64,000 bases of DNA. Source: Jidongwangia harbinensis. Its GTDB lineage: Bacteria > Actinomycetota > Actinomycetes > Mycobacteriales > Micromonosporaceae. Below, in pieces: positions 20,171 through 28,141 of this stretch. The notes beneath the pieces are model-generated. The model searched no databases. It saw only the letters and a program-made list of their open reading frames with translations, and had not been told where the DNA came from. The stretch covers positions 1 through 64,000 of the forward strand of contig NZ_JAIWNC010000041.1 of NCBI RefSeq assembly GCF_020216025.1, read 5' to 3'. Numbering within the stretch: position 1 is the stretch's first letter; each line of letters starts with the position of its first letter. The translations under genes and the position numbers were made by a program.

Positions 20171-20201
20171 ACGCTAGGGCTTGCCACCGGCGTCAAGGCA
20201 A
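20171..20201 (-). promoter_or_regulatory. MerR-type promoter with operator dyad
   Basis: On the minus strand, TTGCCT (20196-20201) and TAGCGT (20171-20176) are separated by 19 bases, the over-long spacer that MerR proteins remodel. The spacer is filled by an imperfect palindrome, on the plus strand CTTGCCACCGGCGTCAAG (20180-20197), with seven of nine pairs matching. It lies 32 bases upstream of the merR start. Confidence 0.6.
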
Positions 20202-20292
20202 CGTGCGCCCGGTCACCCGCCGTCCACCGCTCCCACGCCGGGCGCCAGCAAGCCGCCAGGAGTGGCGGGCCACCAAGAAGGTGGACACCCCA

Positions 20293-20375
20293 GCAACGCG
20301 AACCAGCCCGGCAACGCGAACCACCCCGGCAACGCGAACCACCCCGGCAACGCGAACCACCCCGGAACGACGAAC
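20293..20375. repeat. 18-bp tandem repeat (GCAACGCGAACCACCCCG)
   Basis: GCAACGCGAACCA starts at 20293, 20311, 20329 and 20347, a strict 18-base period, followed by a degenerate fifth unit. It lies between the divergent merR promoter and the stop of the oxidoreductase gene at 20398. One minus-strand frame reads PGWFAL hexapeptides, but it is not linked to a credible gene. Confidence 0.85.
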
Positions 20376-20397
20376 CGCCCGGGAAGGCGGGACAAGG

Positions 20398-21573
20398 TCA
20401 GAAAAGGTCGCGCCGGCCTGCCATGTCGATCTGGCGGGCCAGGTCGGGTGGGGCGGAGATGACCACCGCGCGGCCGCTGCGGGCCATCAGGACGTTGCGG
20501 ACCGAGTCGACGATGGCCTCGATGCGTTCCGGCTCGAACGAACCTGGCAGCACCGCGTGCACCGTGCCGACGCCGGCCGAGCCGCGGACCGGGACCGGGA
20601 CACCGGCGGCGTCGCGCAGCGCATAGACCGCGGCGTGCAGGTCGGCGATGTGCACCGAGACCCGCAGGGCGACGTCGGTGCGGCCGAACGGGTAGCGCCC
20701 CCACCAGGCCGGTGCCAGGTCGGAGATGGCGGCGGTGTCGCCGAGTGCCTTGGCCAGCCGGGCGGAGCGCCGTTCGACGTCCGGCTCGTCGCCCTCGATC
20801 AGGATCGCCAGGTAGCCGGGTGGCTGGGCGGAGGTGCGCGGGCCGGTCGGCGTCGGCAGGTCCACCTCGACCGCGCTGGGGGTGACGTCCTGTGCGAGTG
20901 CCTCCTCGACCAGGTTGTGCACCTGCAGCGGGGTGGAGACCGGGATGCCGACCCAGCGGCGGGCGGCCGGCAACGGCTCGAGGCGCACGGTGGCCGACAT
21001 GATGACCCCGTCGACCTCGGCGATGCCGGGACGGCCCTGCTCGCCGTCGGACTCGGCGACCGTGCCGTCGAGGTTCACATAGGTGATGGTGTCGGTCTGC
21101 TCGGCCGGCGTGCCGAAGCGGTGCCGCAGCGGGCCGGACTCGTTGACCGCGAGCAGGCCGCCGACCGTGGCACCCGGTGACGGCGGGTCGACCGCCATCC
21201 GCTGGCCGTGCAGGGAGAGCGCGGCCTGCAACGCCCGCACCGGTGTGCCGGTGGCGACCTCGGCGGTGGGCCCGCCGGGGCGGTGGTTCCACAGGCCGCT
21301 CAGCCGTCCGGTGTCGACGATCAGGTCCACGCCGGGCGGTGGCGTACCCCAGTCGATCTTGCTGCCGGAGCCGCGCGGGAGCAGGGCCAGGCCGCGCTCC
21401 GCGGCCAGGCCGAGCGTGTCCGCCACGGATCTGGTGGTGGCCGGCACGGCGACGAAACTCGCGCGTCGGCCGGCGACGGCGTCGGTCGAACGGGCGACCC
21501 GGGCGAAATCCGGGCCGCAGATGTCGATCAGCGTGTTGAGCAGGGGCTCACGCGCGGGAAGCGAACCGCTCAT
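20398..21573 (-). CDS. FAD-binding oxidoreductase, GlcE-like
   Basis: The 391-residue product has an N-terminal PCMH-type FAD-binding domain: FVAVPATTRSVADTLGLAAERGLALLPRGSGSKIDWG, then GTPVRALQAAL and PGATVGGLLAVNESGPLRHRFG. This layout and the short C-terminal part resemble the GlcE subunit of glycolate oxidase. GlcD and GlcF partners are not adjacent, so it may work alone or with distant subunits, and its substrate is uncertain. The start at ATG 21573 is the first in frame. Confidence 0.82.
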   Translation of the reverse strand: MSGSLPAREPLLNTLIDICGPDFARVARSTDAVAGRRASFVAVPATTRSVADTLGLAAERGLALLPRGSGSKIDWGTPPPGVDLIVDTGRLSGLWNHRPGGPTAEVATGTPVRALQAALSLHGQRMAVDPPSPGATVGGLLAVNESGPLRHRFGTPAEQTDTITYVNLDGTVAESDGEQGRPGIAEVDGVIMSATVRLEPLPAARRWVGIPVSTPLQVHNLVEEALAQDVTPSAVEVDLPTPTGPRTSAQPPGYLAILIEGDEPDVERRSARLAKALGDTAAISDLAPAWWGRYPFGRTDVALRVSVHIADLHAAVYALRDAAGVPVPVRGSAGVGTVHAVLPGSFEPERIEAIVDSVRNVLMARSGRAVVISAPPDLARQIDMAGRRDLF

Positions 21574-21750
21574 GCGGCGGCCTTGGGTGATCCGAACACC
21601 ACGAACATGATCACTCCCCGGTATCGAGCATGCTGAAGATCGTCCACTCTGGCATATCGTACAGGTGTTCTAATCGGGGTGGGGAGGGTCTGGTCCATGA
21701 TCCTTCTGGGCAGGTTGTGCCACGTCGGTCGCGGGCCGCCGACCGACCGG

Positions 21751-21756
21751 TAACCT
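21751..21756 (+). promoter_or_regulatory. -10 box (TAACCT) of a probable leaderless gene
   Basis: TAACCT is seven bases before GTG 21764, with no ribosome site between. The intergenic stretch 21574-21750 otherwise shows no strong structure. Confidence 0.45.
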
Positions 21757-21763
21757 GGGCCGG

Positions 21764-23860
21764 GTGACCACCGAAGCACCCGACAGCCCGCCCACCGTGC
21801 GGCAGGTTCCCACCGAACGCACCTTCCACGGCGACACCGTGACCGATGAGTACTCCTGGCTTGCCGACAAGGAGAACCCGGAGACGATCGCGTACCTCGA
21901 GGCGGAGAACGCCTGGACCGCCAAGGCCACCGCGCATCTCGAGGACCTGCGGACCACGCTGTTCGACGAGATCAAGCGGCGCACCCTGGAGACCGACCTG
22001 TCGGTGCCCAGCCGCCGCGGCGGGTACTGGTATTACACCCGCACCGAGGAGGGCAAGCAGTACGGCATCCAGTGCCGCACTGCGGTGCGGCCGGGCGAGA
22101 CCGACCCGCCGGCGATCGACGCACCCGACGCCGGTGTGCCGGGTGAGGAGGTGCTGCTCGACGGCAACGTGCTGGCCGAGGGCAAGGAGTTCCTGGCGCT
22201 GGGCACGTTCGACGTGACGCCGGACGGCACCCGCCTGGCGTACTCGACCGACTTCGCCGGCGACGAGCGGTTCACCCTCCGGGTCAAGGACCTGACCACC
22301 GGGGAGGCGCTGGCCGACGAGGTGCCCAGCACGTTCTACGGCAGCGCCTGGTCGGCGGACGGCTCCACACTGTTCTACCTGACCGTGGACGACGCCTGGC
22401 GGCCGTACCGCGTGTGGCGGCACACGCTGGGCACGCCGGCCAGCGAGGACGTGGTGGTCTACGAGGAGAGCGACGAGCGGTTCTGGGTGGGCGTCGAACT
22501 CAGCCGCAGCGAGAAGTTCATCCTGATCGACGTGCACAGCAAGGTGACGTCCGAGGTACGCGTCATCCCGTCCGACGTGCCGACCGCGGAGCCGGTGGTG
22601 ATCGCCCCGCGGCGGCAGGGCGTGGAGTACACGGTGGAGCACCACGGCCACCGGTTCCTGATCCTGCACAACGACAACGCCGAGGACTTCGCGTTGTCGT
22701 ACACCTCGGCGGACGCGCCCGGCGACTGGGTCGAGCTGATCCCGCACCAGCCGGGCACGCGGCTGGAGTCGGTCGACGCGTTCCATCGGCACGTGGTGCT
22801 CTCGGTCCGCACCGACGGTCTCACCGGGCTGCGGGTGCTGGGCGACGGCAGCACCGACACCTATGACATGGCGTTCCCCGAGCCGCTGTACAGCGTCGGC
22901 CTGGCCGGTAACCCCGAGTACGACACCACCAGCGTACGAATCGCCTACACGTCGATGGTCACCCCGGACTCGGTGTACGACGTGGACCTGGTGACCCGCC
23001 AGATGACGCTGCGCAAGCAGCGGCCGGTGCTGGGCGGCTACCGGCCCGAGGACTACCAGCAGTTCCGGGAGTGGGCGGTCGCGGACGACGGCACCAAGGT
23101 GCCGATCTCGATCGTGGCGCGCACCGGCGTCCCGCGCGACGGCACCGCGCCGCTGGTGCTGTACGGCTACGGCTCGTACGAGACCAGCATCGACCCGTAC
23201 TTCTCGATCCCGCGCCTGTCGCTGCTGGACCGCGGCGTGGTGTTCGCCATCGCGCACGTCCGCGGCGGCGGTGAGATGGGCCGCCGCTGGTACGAGCAGG
23301 GCAAGATGCTGGCCAAGAAGAACACCTTCACCGACTTCGTGGCGTGCGCGCAGGCCCTGGTGAAGGCGTCCTGGACGACCGGCGACCGACTGGTGGCGCG
23401 CGGCGGCTCGGCCGGCGGCCTGCTGATGGGCGCGGTCGCCAACCTGGCGCCGGAGGACTTCGCCGGCATCGTCGCCGAGGTGCCGTTCGTCGACCCGCTC
23501 ACCTCGATCCTGGATCCGTCGTTGCCGCTCACCGTCATCGAGTGGGAGGAGTGGGGCAACCCGCTGGAGTCCCCCGAGGTGTACGCGTACATGAAGTCGT
23601 ACAGCCCGTACGAGAACGTGGGCAAGCTGCGCTATCCCCGGATCCTCGCGGTGACCAGCCTGAACGACACCCGCGTGCTGTACCACGAACCGGCCAAGTG
23701 GATCGCCCGCCTGCGTGCCGTGGCACCGGACGGGCGATACCTGCTGAAGACCGAGATGGGTGCCGGCCACTCCGGTCCCAGCGGCCGGTACGACTCGTGG
23801 AAGGAGGAGGCGTTCGTGAACGCCTGGGTCCTCGAGGTGCTCGGTAGGGCCGGGGCCTAG
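21764..23860 (+). CDS. S9 family prolyl oligopeptidase / oligopeptidase B
   Basis: The 698-residue length is normal for S9A peptidases. An N-terminal seven-bladed propeller (about 70-420) is followed by an alpha/beta-hydrolase domain with nucleophile Ser549 in RGGSAGGLLMGAVANL, Asp635 in SLNDTRVLYHEPAKW and His669 in GAGHSGPSGRYD. GEMGRRWYEQGK and AEVPFVDPLTSILD are typical of PtrB-like members. It cleaves short peptides in the cytoplasm; no signal peptide is present. The stop overlaps the convergent permease stop by four bases (CTAG). Confidence 0.93.
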   Translation: MTTEAPDSPPTVRQVPTERTFHGDTVTDEYSWLADKENPETIAYLEAENAWTAKATAHLEDLRTTLFDEIKRRTLETDLSVPSRRGGYWYYTRTEEGKQYGIQCRTAVRPGETDPPAIDAPDAGVPGEEVLLDGNVLAEGKEFLALGTFDVTPDGTRLAYSTDFAGDERFTLRVKDLTTGEALADEVPSTFYGSAWSADGSTLFYLTVDDAWRPYRVWRHTLGTPASEDVVVYEESDERFWVGVELSRSEKFILIDVHSKVTSEVRVIPSDVPTAEPVVIAPRRQGVEYTVEHHGHRFLILHNDNAEDFALSYTSADAPGDWVELIPHQPGTRLESVDAFHRHVVLSVRTDGLTGLRVLGDGSTDTYDMAFPEPLYSVGLAGNPEYDTTSVRIAYTSMVTPDSVYDVDLVTRQMTLRKQRPVLGGYRPEDYQQFREWAVADDGTKVPISIVARTGVPRDGTAPLVLYGYGSYETSIDPYFSIPRLSLLDRGVVFAIAHVRGGGEMGRRWYEQGKMLAKKNTFTDFVACAQALVKASWTTGDRLVARGGSAGGLLMGAVANLAPEDFAGIVAEVPFVDPLTSILDPSLPLTVIEWEEWGNPLESPEVYAYMKSYSPYENVGKLRYPRILAVTSLNDTRVLYHEPAKWIARLRAVAPDGRYLLKTEMGAGHSGPSGRYDSWKEEAFVNAWVLEVLGRAGA

Positions 23861-25347
23861 CCGGCCCGCAGCTCTTCCAGGTCGGTGCTGGACCGCAGCA
23901 CCAGCAGTCCGGCACCGACCACGGCCAGCATCGCCAGCAGCACCCCGCCGCCCAGCACGGCCAGGTCCGCCAGTGGCACGGGCACCGGCAGGACCACCTC
24001 GGGCCACACCACGTGGGTCAGTGCGGCGTCCGGGCCGCAGGTCTCGCCGAGGCACACGTCGGCCTCGCCGCCGCTCAGCCGGATCTCGGTCGCGATCAGG
24101 CGGACCAGCCCGACGCCCACGGTGAGCGCCACCAGCAGCGCCGGCACCAGGGGTGCCACGGTGTGCCAGAGCACCGCCTCGCTCAGCACCCGGCGCGGCA
24201 CGCCCACCGCGGTCAGGGCCGCGTACGCCCGGCGCCGGGCGACGATGCTCTCGGCGAGCGCGATCAGCATGCCGCCGGCCGCGACGGTCACGCCGACGGC
24301 GACCGCGACGATGACCAGCCGGACGGCGTTGAGGTAGAACTCGTCGTCGCCGGCCAGGCCCATCTCGAGGCCGCCGGGCGCTCCGGCGTTGATCCGGTCG
24401 TAGGCGAGCATCTCGGTGCTCAGCATGGCGCGGTAGCCGATCGCGAACGCGCCGGCGATGACGCCGGCGAGCAGCCCGGCGAACGTCCGGCTGCCGTTCC
24501 ACGGGTCGGACAGCAGGCGGCGCCCGGCGAGCAGCAGCGCCGGCCGGCGGCCGAGGCGCAGCAGGAGGCGGCCGCTGACGTGGGAGATCCAGCCGGTGCC
24601 CAGGATCACGCCGACCGTCGCCACGGTGACGCCGGACCCGAGCAACAGCAGCAGCACCTCGTCGGCGATCCGCACGTCGTCGCCCAGCCAGTTCGGGATG
24701 CCGAACAGCGCCAGGCCGACCGCGATGAGTACGCCCGGCCAGGGACGCGGGGCCTGCTCGCGGGACCGGCGGACCACGCCGAGCGGGCTGATCACGACGC
24801 GGCGCAGCAGCAGCGTGCCGACCGCCGCGGCGACCAGCGGTACCGCGGCCAGCACCAGCACGGCGGGCAGGACCGCGGGCCACACGTCGGTGGGTAGCGG
24901 GAGGAGGCCGGCCGCGTCGGGCCGGTGCAGCATCGCGCGCAGCGCCAGGAACAGCCCGTACCCGGTGATCGATCCGACCAGCCCGGCGAGCGCGGTCTCG
25001 GCGGACGCGACCAGCACGGCCTGCCGCGGTGTCGCGCCGGCCAGCCGCAGGGCGGCGAGCCGGCGGTCGCGGGCCGGCGCGCCGAGCCGGATGCACTGCC
25101 CGGCCAGCCCGAGTACCGGGATCGACAGCAGGATCAGCGCCGCCAGCACCCCGGGCCGCAGACCGGCTTCGTTGAGCAACTGGCTGGTGTAGGGCCCGTT
25201 GGGGTCGTTGGTGGTGATGGAGCCGACCGTGACCGCGGCGAGCAGGGCGATCGCGGCGAGCGCCGAGCTGGCCGCGGTGAGCACCGTGCGCAGCCGGTCG
25301 GTACGGCTGCCGGCCAGCGCCAGCCGGAGGACCGTCGACGGCCTCAC
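23857..25347 (-). CDS. ABC transporter permease, FtsX-like
   Basis: GTG 25347 overlaps the ATPase stop by four bases (GTGA) and gives 496 residues starting MRPSTVLRLALAGSRTDRL. At least eight hydrophobic segments are visible, including VLTAASSALAAIALLAAVTVG, VLAALILLSIPVLGLAGQ, and a C-terminal ADLAVLGGGVLLAMLAVVGAGLLVL, with an RLAALRLAGATPRQAVLVASAE FtsX-type coupling loop repeated as RRAYAALTAVGVPRRVL. Such two-half FtsX permeases export lipids or peptides or act as mechanotransmitters. An extracytoplasmic loop contains two Cys (DVCLGETCGPD). Confidence 0.88.
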   Translation of the reverse strand: MRPSTVLRLALAGSRTDRLRTVLTAASSALAAIALLAAVTVGSITTNDPNGPYTSQLLNEAGLRPGVLAALILLSIPVLGLAGQCIRLGAPARDRRLAALRLAGATPRQAVLVASAETALAGLVGSITGYGLFLALRAMLHRPDAAGLLPLPTDVWPAVLPAVLVLAAVPLVAAAVGTLLLRRVVISPLGVVRRSREQAPRPWPGVLIAVGLALFGIPNWLGDDVRIADEVLLLLLGSGVTVATVGVILGTGWISHVSGRLLLRLGRRPALLLAGRRLLSDPWNGSRTFAGLLAGVIAGAFAIGYRAMLSTEMLAYDRINAGAPGGLEMGLAGDDEFYLNAVRLVIVAVAVGVTVAAGGMLIALAESIVARRRAYAALTAVGVPRRVLSEAVLWHTVAPLVPALLVALTVGVGLVRLIATEIRLSGGEADVCLGETCGPDAALTHVVWPEVVLPVPVPLADLAVLGGGVLLAMLAVVGAGLLVLRSSTDLEELRAG

Positions 25348-26033
25348 GAGCGGACGCCGATGCCGAGGCCGGTGGCGTCCACCCGGCCGTCGCGGAGCAC
25401 GACCTCGCGGTCGGCGTACGCGGCGATCTGGGCCTCGTGGGTGACCAGCACGACCGCCGTGCGTTGCGCACGGGCGACCCCGACGATCTCGTTGAGCACC
25501 TGCTCGCCGGTGAGCACGTCGAGGGCGCCGGTCGGTTCGTCGGCGAACAGCACCGCGGGTTCGGTCACCATCGCCCGGGCCACGGCGCAGCGTTGCAGCT
25601 GGCCGCCGGACATGGCGCCGGGTCGCTGGTCGGCCAGGTCGGCCACGCCGAAGCGGTCCAGCCAGCCGACCGCCGTCTGCCGCGCTTCTCGCCGCCCCGA
25701 GCCGGCGAGAAGCAGGGGCAGGGCGACGTTCTCGGCCGCGGTCAGTTCCGGCACCAGCTGGCCGAACTGGAACAGGATGCCGAAGTCGGTGCGCCGGAGC
25801 CGGGACCGGTCGGCCTCGGACCACAGGTTCAGGTCCTGGTCGCGGTAGCGCACCGTGCCGGAGTCGGCCCGCAGGATGCCGGCCAGGCAGTGCAGCAGCG
25901 TGGACTTTCCGCAGCCGGACGGTCCGGTGACGGCGACGATCTCGCCCTCGGCCACGTCGATGTCGACGCCGCGCAGCGCCTGCGTGGGCCCGTAGGCCCG
26001 GGTGAGCTCGGCGGCTCGCAACAGGGTGGTCAT
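25344..26033 (-). CDS. ABC transporter ATP-binding protein (LolD/MacB type)
   Basis: The 229-residue ATPase has Walker A GPSGCGKS (37-44), Q-loop in FGILFQFGQLVPELT, signature MSGGQLQRCAVARAM, Walker B AVLFADEPTGAL and the H-switch VTHEAQIAAY. FtsX permeases normally pair with this ATPase class. ATG 26033 overlaps the padR stop by four bases (ATGA), so regulator, ATPase and permease form one coupled operon. A longer start at 26087 would lie deep inside padR and was rejected. Confidence 0.93.
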   Translation of the reverse strand: MTTLLRAAELTRAYGPTQALRGVDIDVAEGEIVAVTGPSGCGKSTLLHCLAGILRADSGTVRYRDQDLNLWSEADRSRLRRTDFGILFQFGQLVPELTAAENVALPLLLAGSGRREARQTAVGWLDRFGVADLADQRPGAMSGGQLQRCAVARAMVTEPAVLFADEPTGALDVLTGEQVLNEIVGVARAQRTAVVLVTHEAQIAAYADREVVLRDGRVDATGLGIGVRS

Positions 26034-26566
26034 CCGTGCACCTCTCGGTGGAGATCGGCGACGCGCTGCAGGGTGGTGGTGAGCCACCGCAGGTCCGCGT
26101 CGAGGTGGGCGATGGCGTAGTCGGCGGCGACGATGTCGCCGAGGCCGGCGCCCGGGGTGGTCTTGACGGCGGTCAGCTCGCGCATCCGGGCGGTGTGCGC
26201 GGCGCGCTGGGCGATCAGGTAGTCGCGGGCCCGGTCGGCGTCGGCGACCAGCAGGCTGACCACGACCTTGCTGAACAGGGTGCTGCTCACGTACGGCGCG
26301 GGCCGTTCGGTCTGGGCCAGCCAGTCGTCGATCTGGGCACGGCCGGCCTCGGTGAGCGAGTACGTCGTCCGGTCCGGGCCGCCCTCGCGTTCCTGGCCGG
26401 ACTGCTCGACGTAGCCGTCCCGCTCCAGCCGGCCCAGGGTGGCGTAGACCTGCCCGAAGGCGAGCGGCTTGGCCTGCGGCAGACGTTCGTCGTGTGCCTT
26501 CTTCAGGTCATAGCCGTGCCGCGGGCCGTTGACGAGCAGCCCGAGGAGAACGTGCGGCGTGGACAT
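26030..26566 (-). CDS. PadR-family transcriptional regulator
   Basis: Beginning at ATG 26566 the product has 178 residues: MSTPHVLLGLLVNGPRHGYDLKK is the PadR winged-helix start, followed by FGQVYATLGRLERDGYVEQ and the C-terminal dimerisation part. GTG 26575 would add three residues. No ribosome site is present; TAGTGT lies five bases before the ATG, so the mRNA may be leaderless. A perfect inverted repeat at 26574-26594 overlaps this -10 box, consistent with autorepression of the exporter operon, as for LmrR-type PadR proteins. Confidence 0.9.
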   Translation of the reverse strand: MSTPHVLLGLLVNGPRHGYDLKKAHDERLPQAKPLAFGQVYATLGRLERDGYVEQSGQEREGGPDRTTYSLTEAGRAQIDDWLAQTERPAPYVSSTLFSKVVVSLLVADADRARDYLIAQRAAHTARMRELTAVKTTPGAGLGDIVAADYAIAHLDADLRWLTTTLQRVADLHREVHG

Positions 26567-26571
26567 GCCGC

Positions 26572-26603
26572 ACACTATTCACTCAGAGAATAGTGACCGT
26601 CAA
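26572..26603 (-). promoter_or_regulatory. padR promoter with operator palindrome ACTATTC-N7-GAATAGT
   Basis: The perfect arms are at 26574-26580 and 26588-26594. On the minus strand a TTGACG -35 (26598-26603) and TAGTGT -10 (26572-26577) flank it, so a bound repressor would cover the promoter. The -35/-10 spacing (20 bases) is longer than usual, which makes the promoter assignment tentative. Confidence 0.55.
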
Positions 26604-28141
26604 GTGCGGCGGAGTGCCACCACCGCGATGTCGTCGGCCTGCTCGACCGCGCCGGACAGCCGGACCAGCAGCCGCTGGCAGAACGCGTCCAGGCTCGGTT
26701 CCACCCGCGACGCGCACTCGGCGAGTTCGGTCAGGCCGACGTCGATGTCCGCGTCCCGGCGCTCGACCAGCCCGTCGGTGTAGAGCACCAGGGTGCCGCC
26801 CCGGGGCAACACGAACTCCAGGTCGGGCGGTCGCGCCGCGTTGATGCCGAGCAGCGGGCCGCGCGGCTGGAGGAACCGCACGCCCTCCGGCGTGTGCAGC
26901 AGCGGCGGCAGGTGGCCGGCGCTGGCCAGGCGGATCCGGCCGGTGTCCGGTTCCAGGGTGAACAGGCACAGCGTCGCGGAGTCGGCCGGCAGCACCGTCC
27001 GCATGAAGCGGTTGACCAGCTCCAGTACGGCGCCCGGCGGGTGACCCTCGACCGCGTACGCCCGGACCGCGTGCCGGATCTCGGCCATCACCGTGGCGGC
27101 GTGCAGCGAGTGCCCGGCCACGTCACCGATCGCCACCAGGAGCCGGCCGTCGAGCATGGTGAGCTCGTAGAAGTCGCCGCCCACCTCGGTCTGCGAGCCG
27201 GCCGGCTCGTACCGCACCGCGAGCTCCACGCCGGGCACGTCGGGCAGCCGGGACTGCAGCAGGCTGCGTTGCAGGGTGACCGCGATGCGGTGCTCCTCGT
27301 CGTACGAGCGCTGGGCCTCCACCGCGGCCGCGACCGCCTGGGCGAGCTGGCGCAGGACCGGGAACCCGGGCGTCTGCGAACTGCTCGGCACCGCGACGTA
27401 CACCGGTGGCCGGTCGATCCGCAGCCGGGCCGCGGCCACCGCGACCGACTCGTCCGCCGGCCATTCCACCACGTCCCAGTCGGCCGGTTGGTCCGTACGC
27501 ACCAGCGAACCGACCGCGACGTTGCGCTCGTCCAGCGTCCACGGCCGGACCACCGGCTGCTCCTCGCCGGCCGCGACCACCGCCACCAGCGAGTCGCCGT
27601 CCGACGTCTCGGCCAGCACCACCACCGGACCGCCGAAGATGCCGTGCGCCCCCGCCGCGGCCGCCTGCAACAGGCCGACCAGGGTGGACGCGGAGTTGAT
27701 CGCCAGCGTCGTCTCGGCCAGCCGGACCATGCGCGCGGCCAGCGACTCGGCGCGCTGCCGGGCCCGGTAGTAGCGCAGCACGGCCTGGGAGGTGGCGATC
27801 AGCTCGTCCGGCTCGATCGGCTCCACCAGGTACGCGTCCGCGCCCCGGTTCAGCCCCTGGGTGCGGTCCACCACGTCCACCGCGTGCGCGGACACGTGGA
27901 TCACCGGCAGTACGCCGTACTCCGGACCGGTCTTGATCCGCTCACAGACATCGAAACCGCTCATGTCCGGCAGCTTGACGTCCAGGACCACCAGGTCCAC
28001 GTCGGCATCCAGCAGCTTGGTCAGCGCCTCGCCACCGGTCTCCGCCTCCAGCACCGTGAATCCGGCCCGGGTCAGCCAGCTGACCAGCAGATACCGCTTG
28101 GTCGCGCTGTCGTCGACGACGAGCACGGTGGCCGGAGTCAT
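26600..28141 (-). CDS. REC-PP2C response regulator phosphatase (RsbU/RssB-like)
   Basis: The 513-residue protein has a receiver domain (1-120; DD at 10-11, phosphoacceptor Asp54 in LVVLDVKLPDMSGFD), a middle GAF-like segment (about 140-270), a helix HRIAVTLQRSLLQSRLP and a PP2C domain (about 300-513) with TEVGGDFYELT, IGDVAGHSLHAA, LYTDGLVERR and ADDIAVVAL metal-site motifs. Phosphorylation by the adjacent kinase probably switches the phosphatase, which would dephosphorylate a STAS antagonist. A receiver position normally Lys in the KPV/KPF loop reads LVEPIEPDE here (Glu instead of Lys), so activation may be atypical. It overlaps the kinase gene by four bases (ATGA). Confidence 0.93.
   Translation of the reverse strand: MTPATVLVVDDSATKRYLLVSWLTRAGFTVLEAETGGEALTKLLDADVDLVVLDVKLPDMSGFDVCERIKTGPEYGVLPVIHVSAHAVDVVDRTQGLNRGADAYLVEPIEPDELIATSQAVLRYYRARQRAESLAARMVRLAETTLAINSASTLVGLLQAAAAGAHGIFGGPVVVLAETSDGDSLVAVVAAGEEQPVVRPWTLDERNVAVGSLVRTDQPADWDVVEWPADESVAVAAARLRIDRPPVYVAVPSSSQTPGFPVLRQLAQAVAAAVEAQRSYDEEHRIAVTLQRSLLQSRLPDVPGVELAVRYEPAGSQTEVGGDFYELTMLDGRLLVAIGDVAGHSLHAATVMAEIRHAVRAYAVEGHPPGAVLELVNRFMRTVLPADSATLCLFTLEPDTGRIRLASAGHLPPLLHTPEGVRFLQPRGPLLGINAARPPDLEFVLPRGGTLVLYTDGLVERRDADIDVGLTELAECASRVEPSLDAFCQRLLVRLSGAVEQADDIAVVALRRT

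Noticed and set aside
20213..21292. Minus-strand frame ending in PGWFAL hexapeptide repeats
   Set aside because: The body of the frame is a shadow of the GlcE-like gene, and the hexapeptide is a translation of the 18-bp DNA repeat.
21611..25471. 1286-codon minus-strand frame across the oligopeptidase and permease genes
   Set aside because: It is antisense to a well-conserved S9 peptidase and out of frame with the permease.
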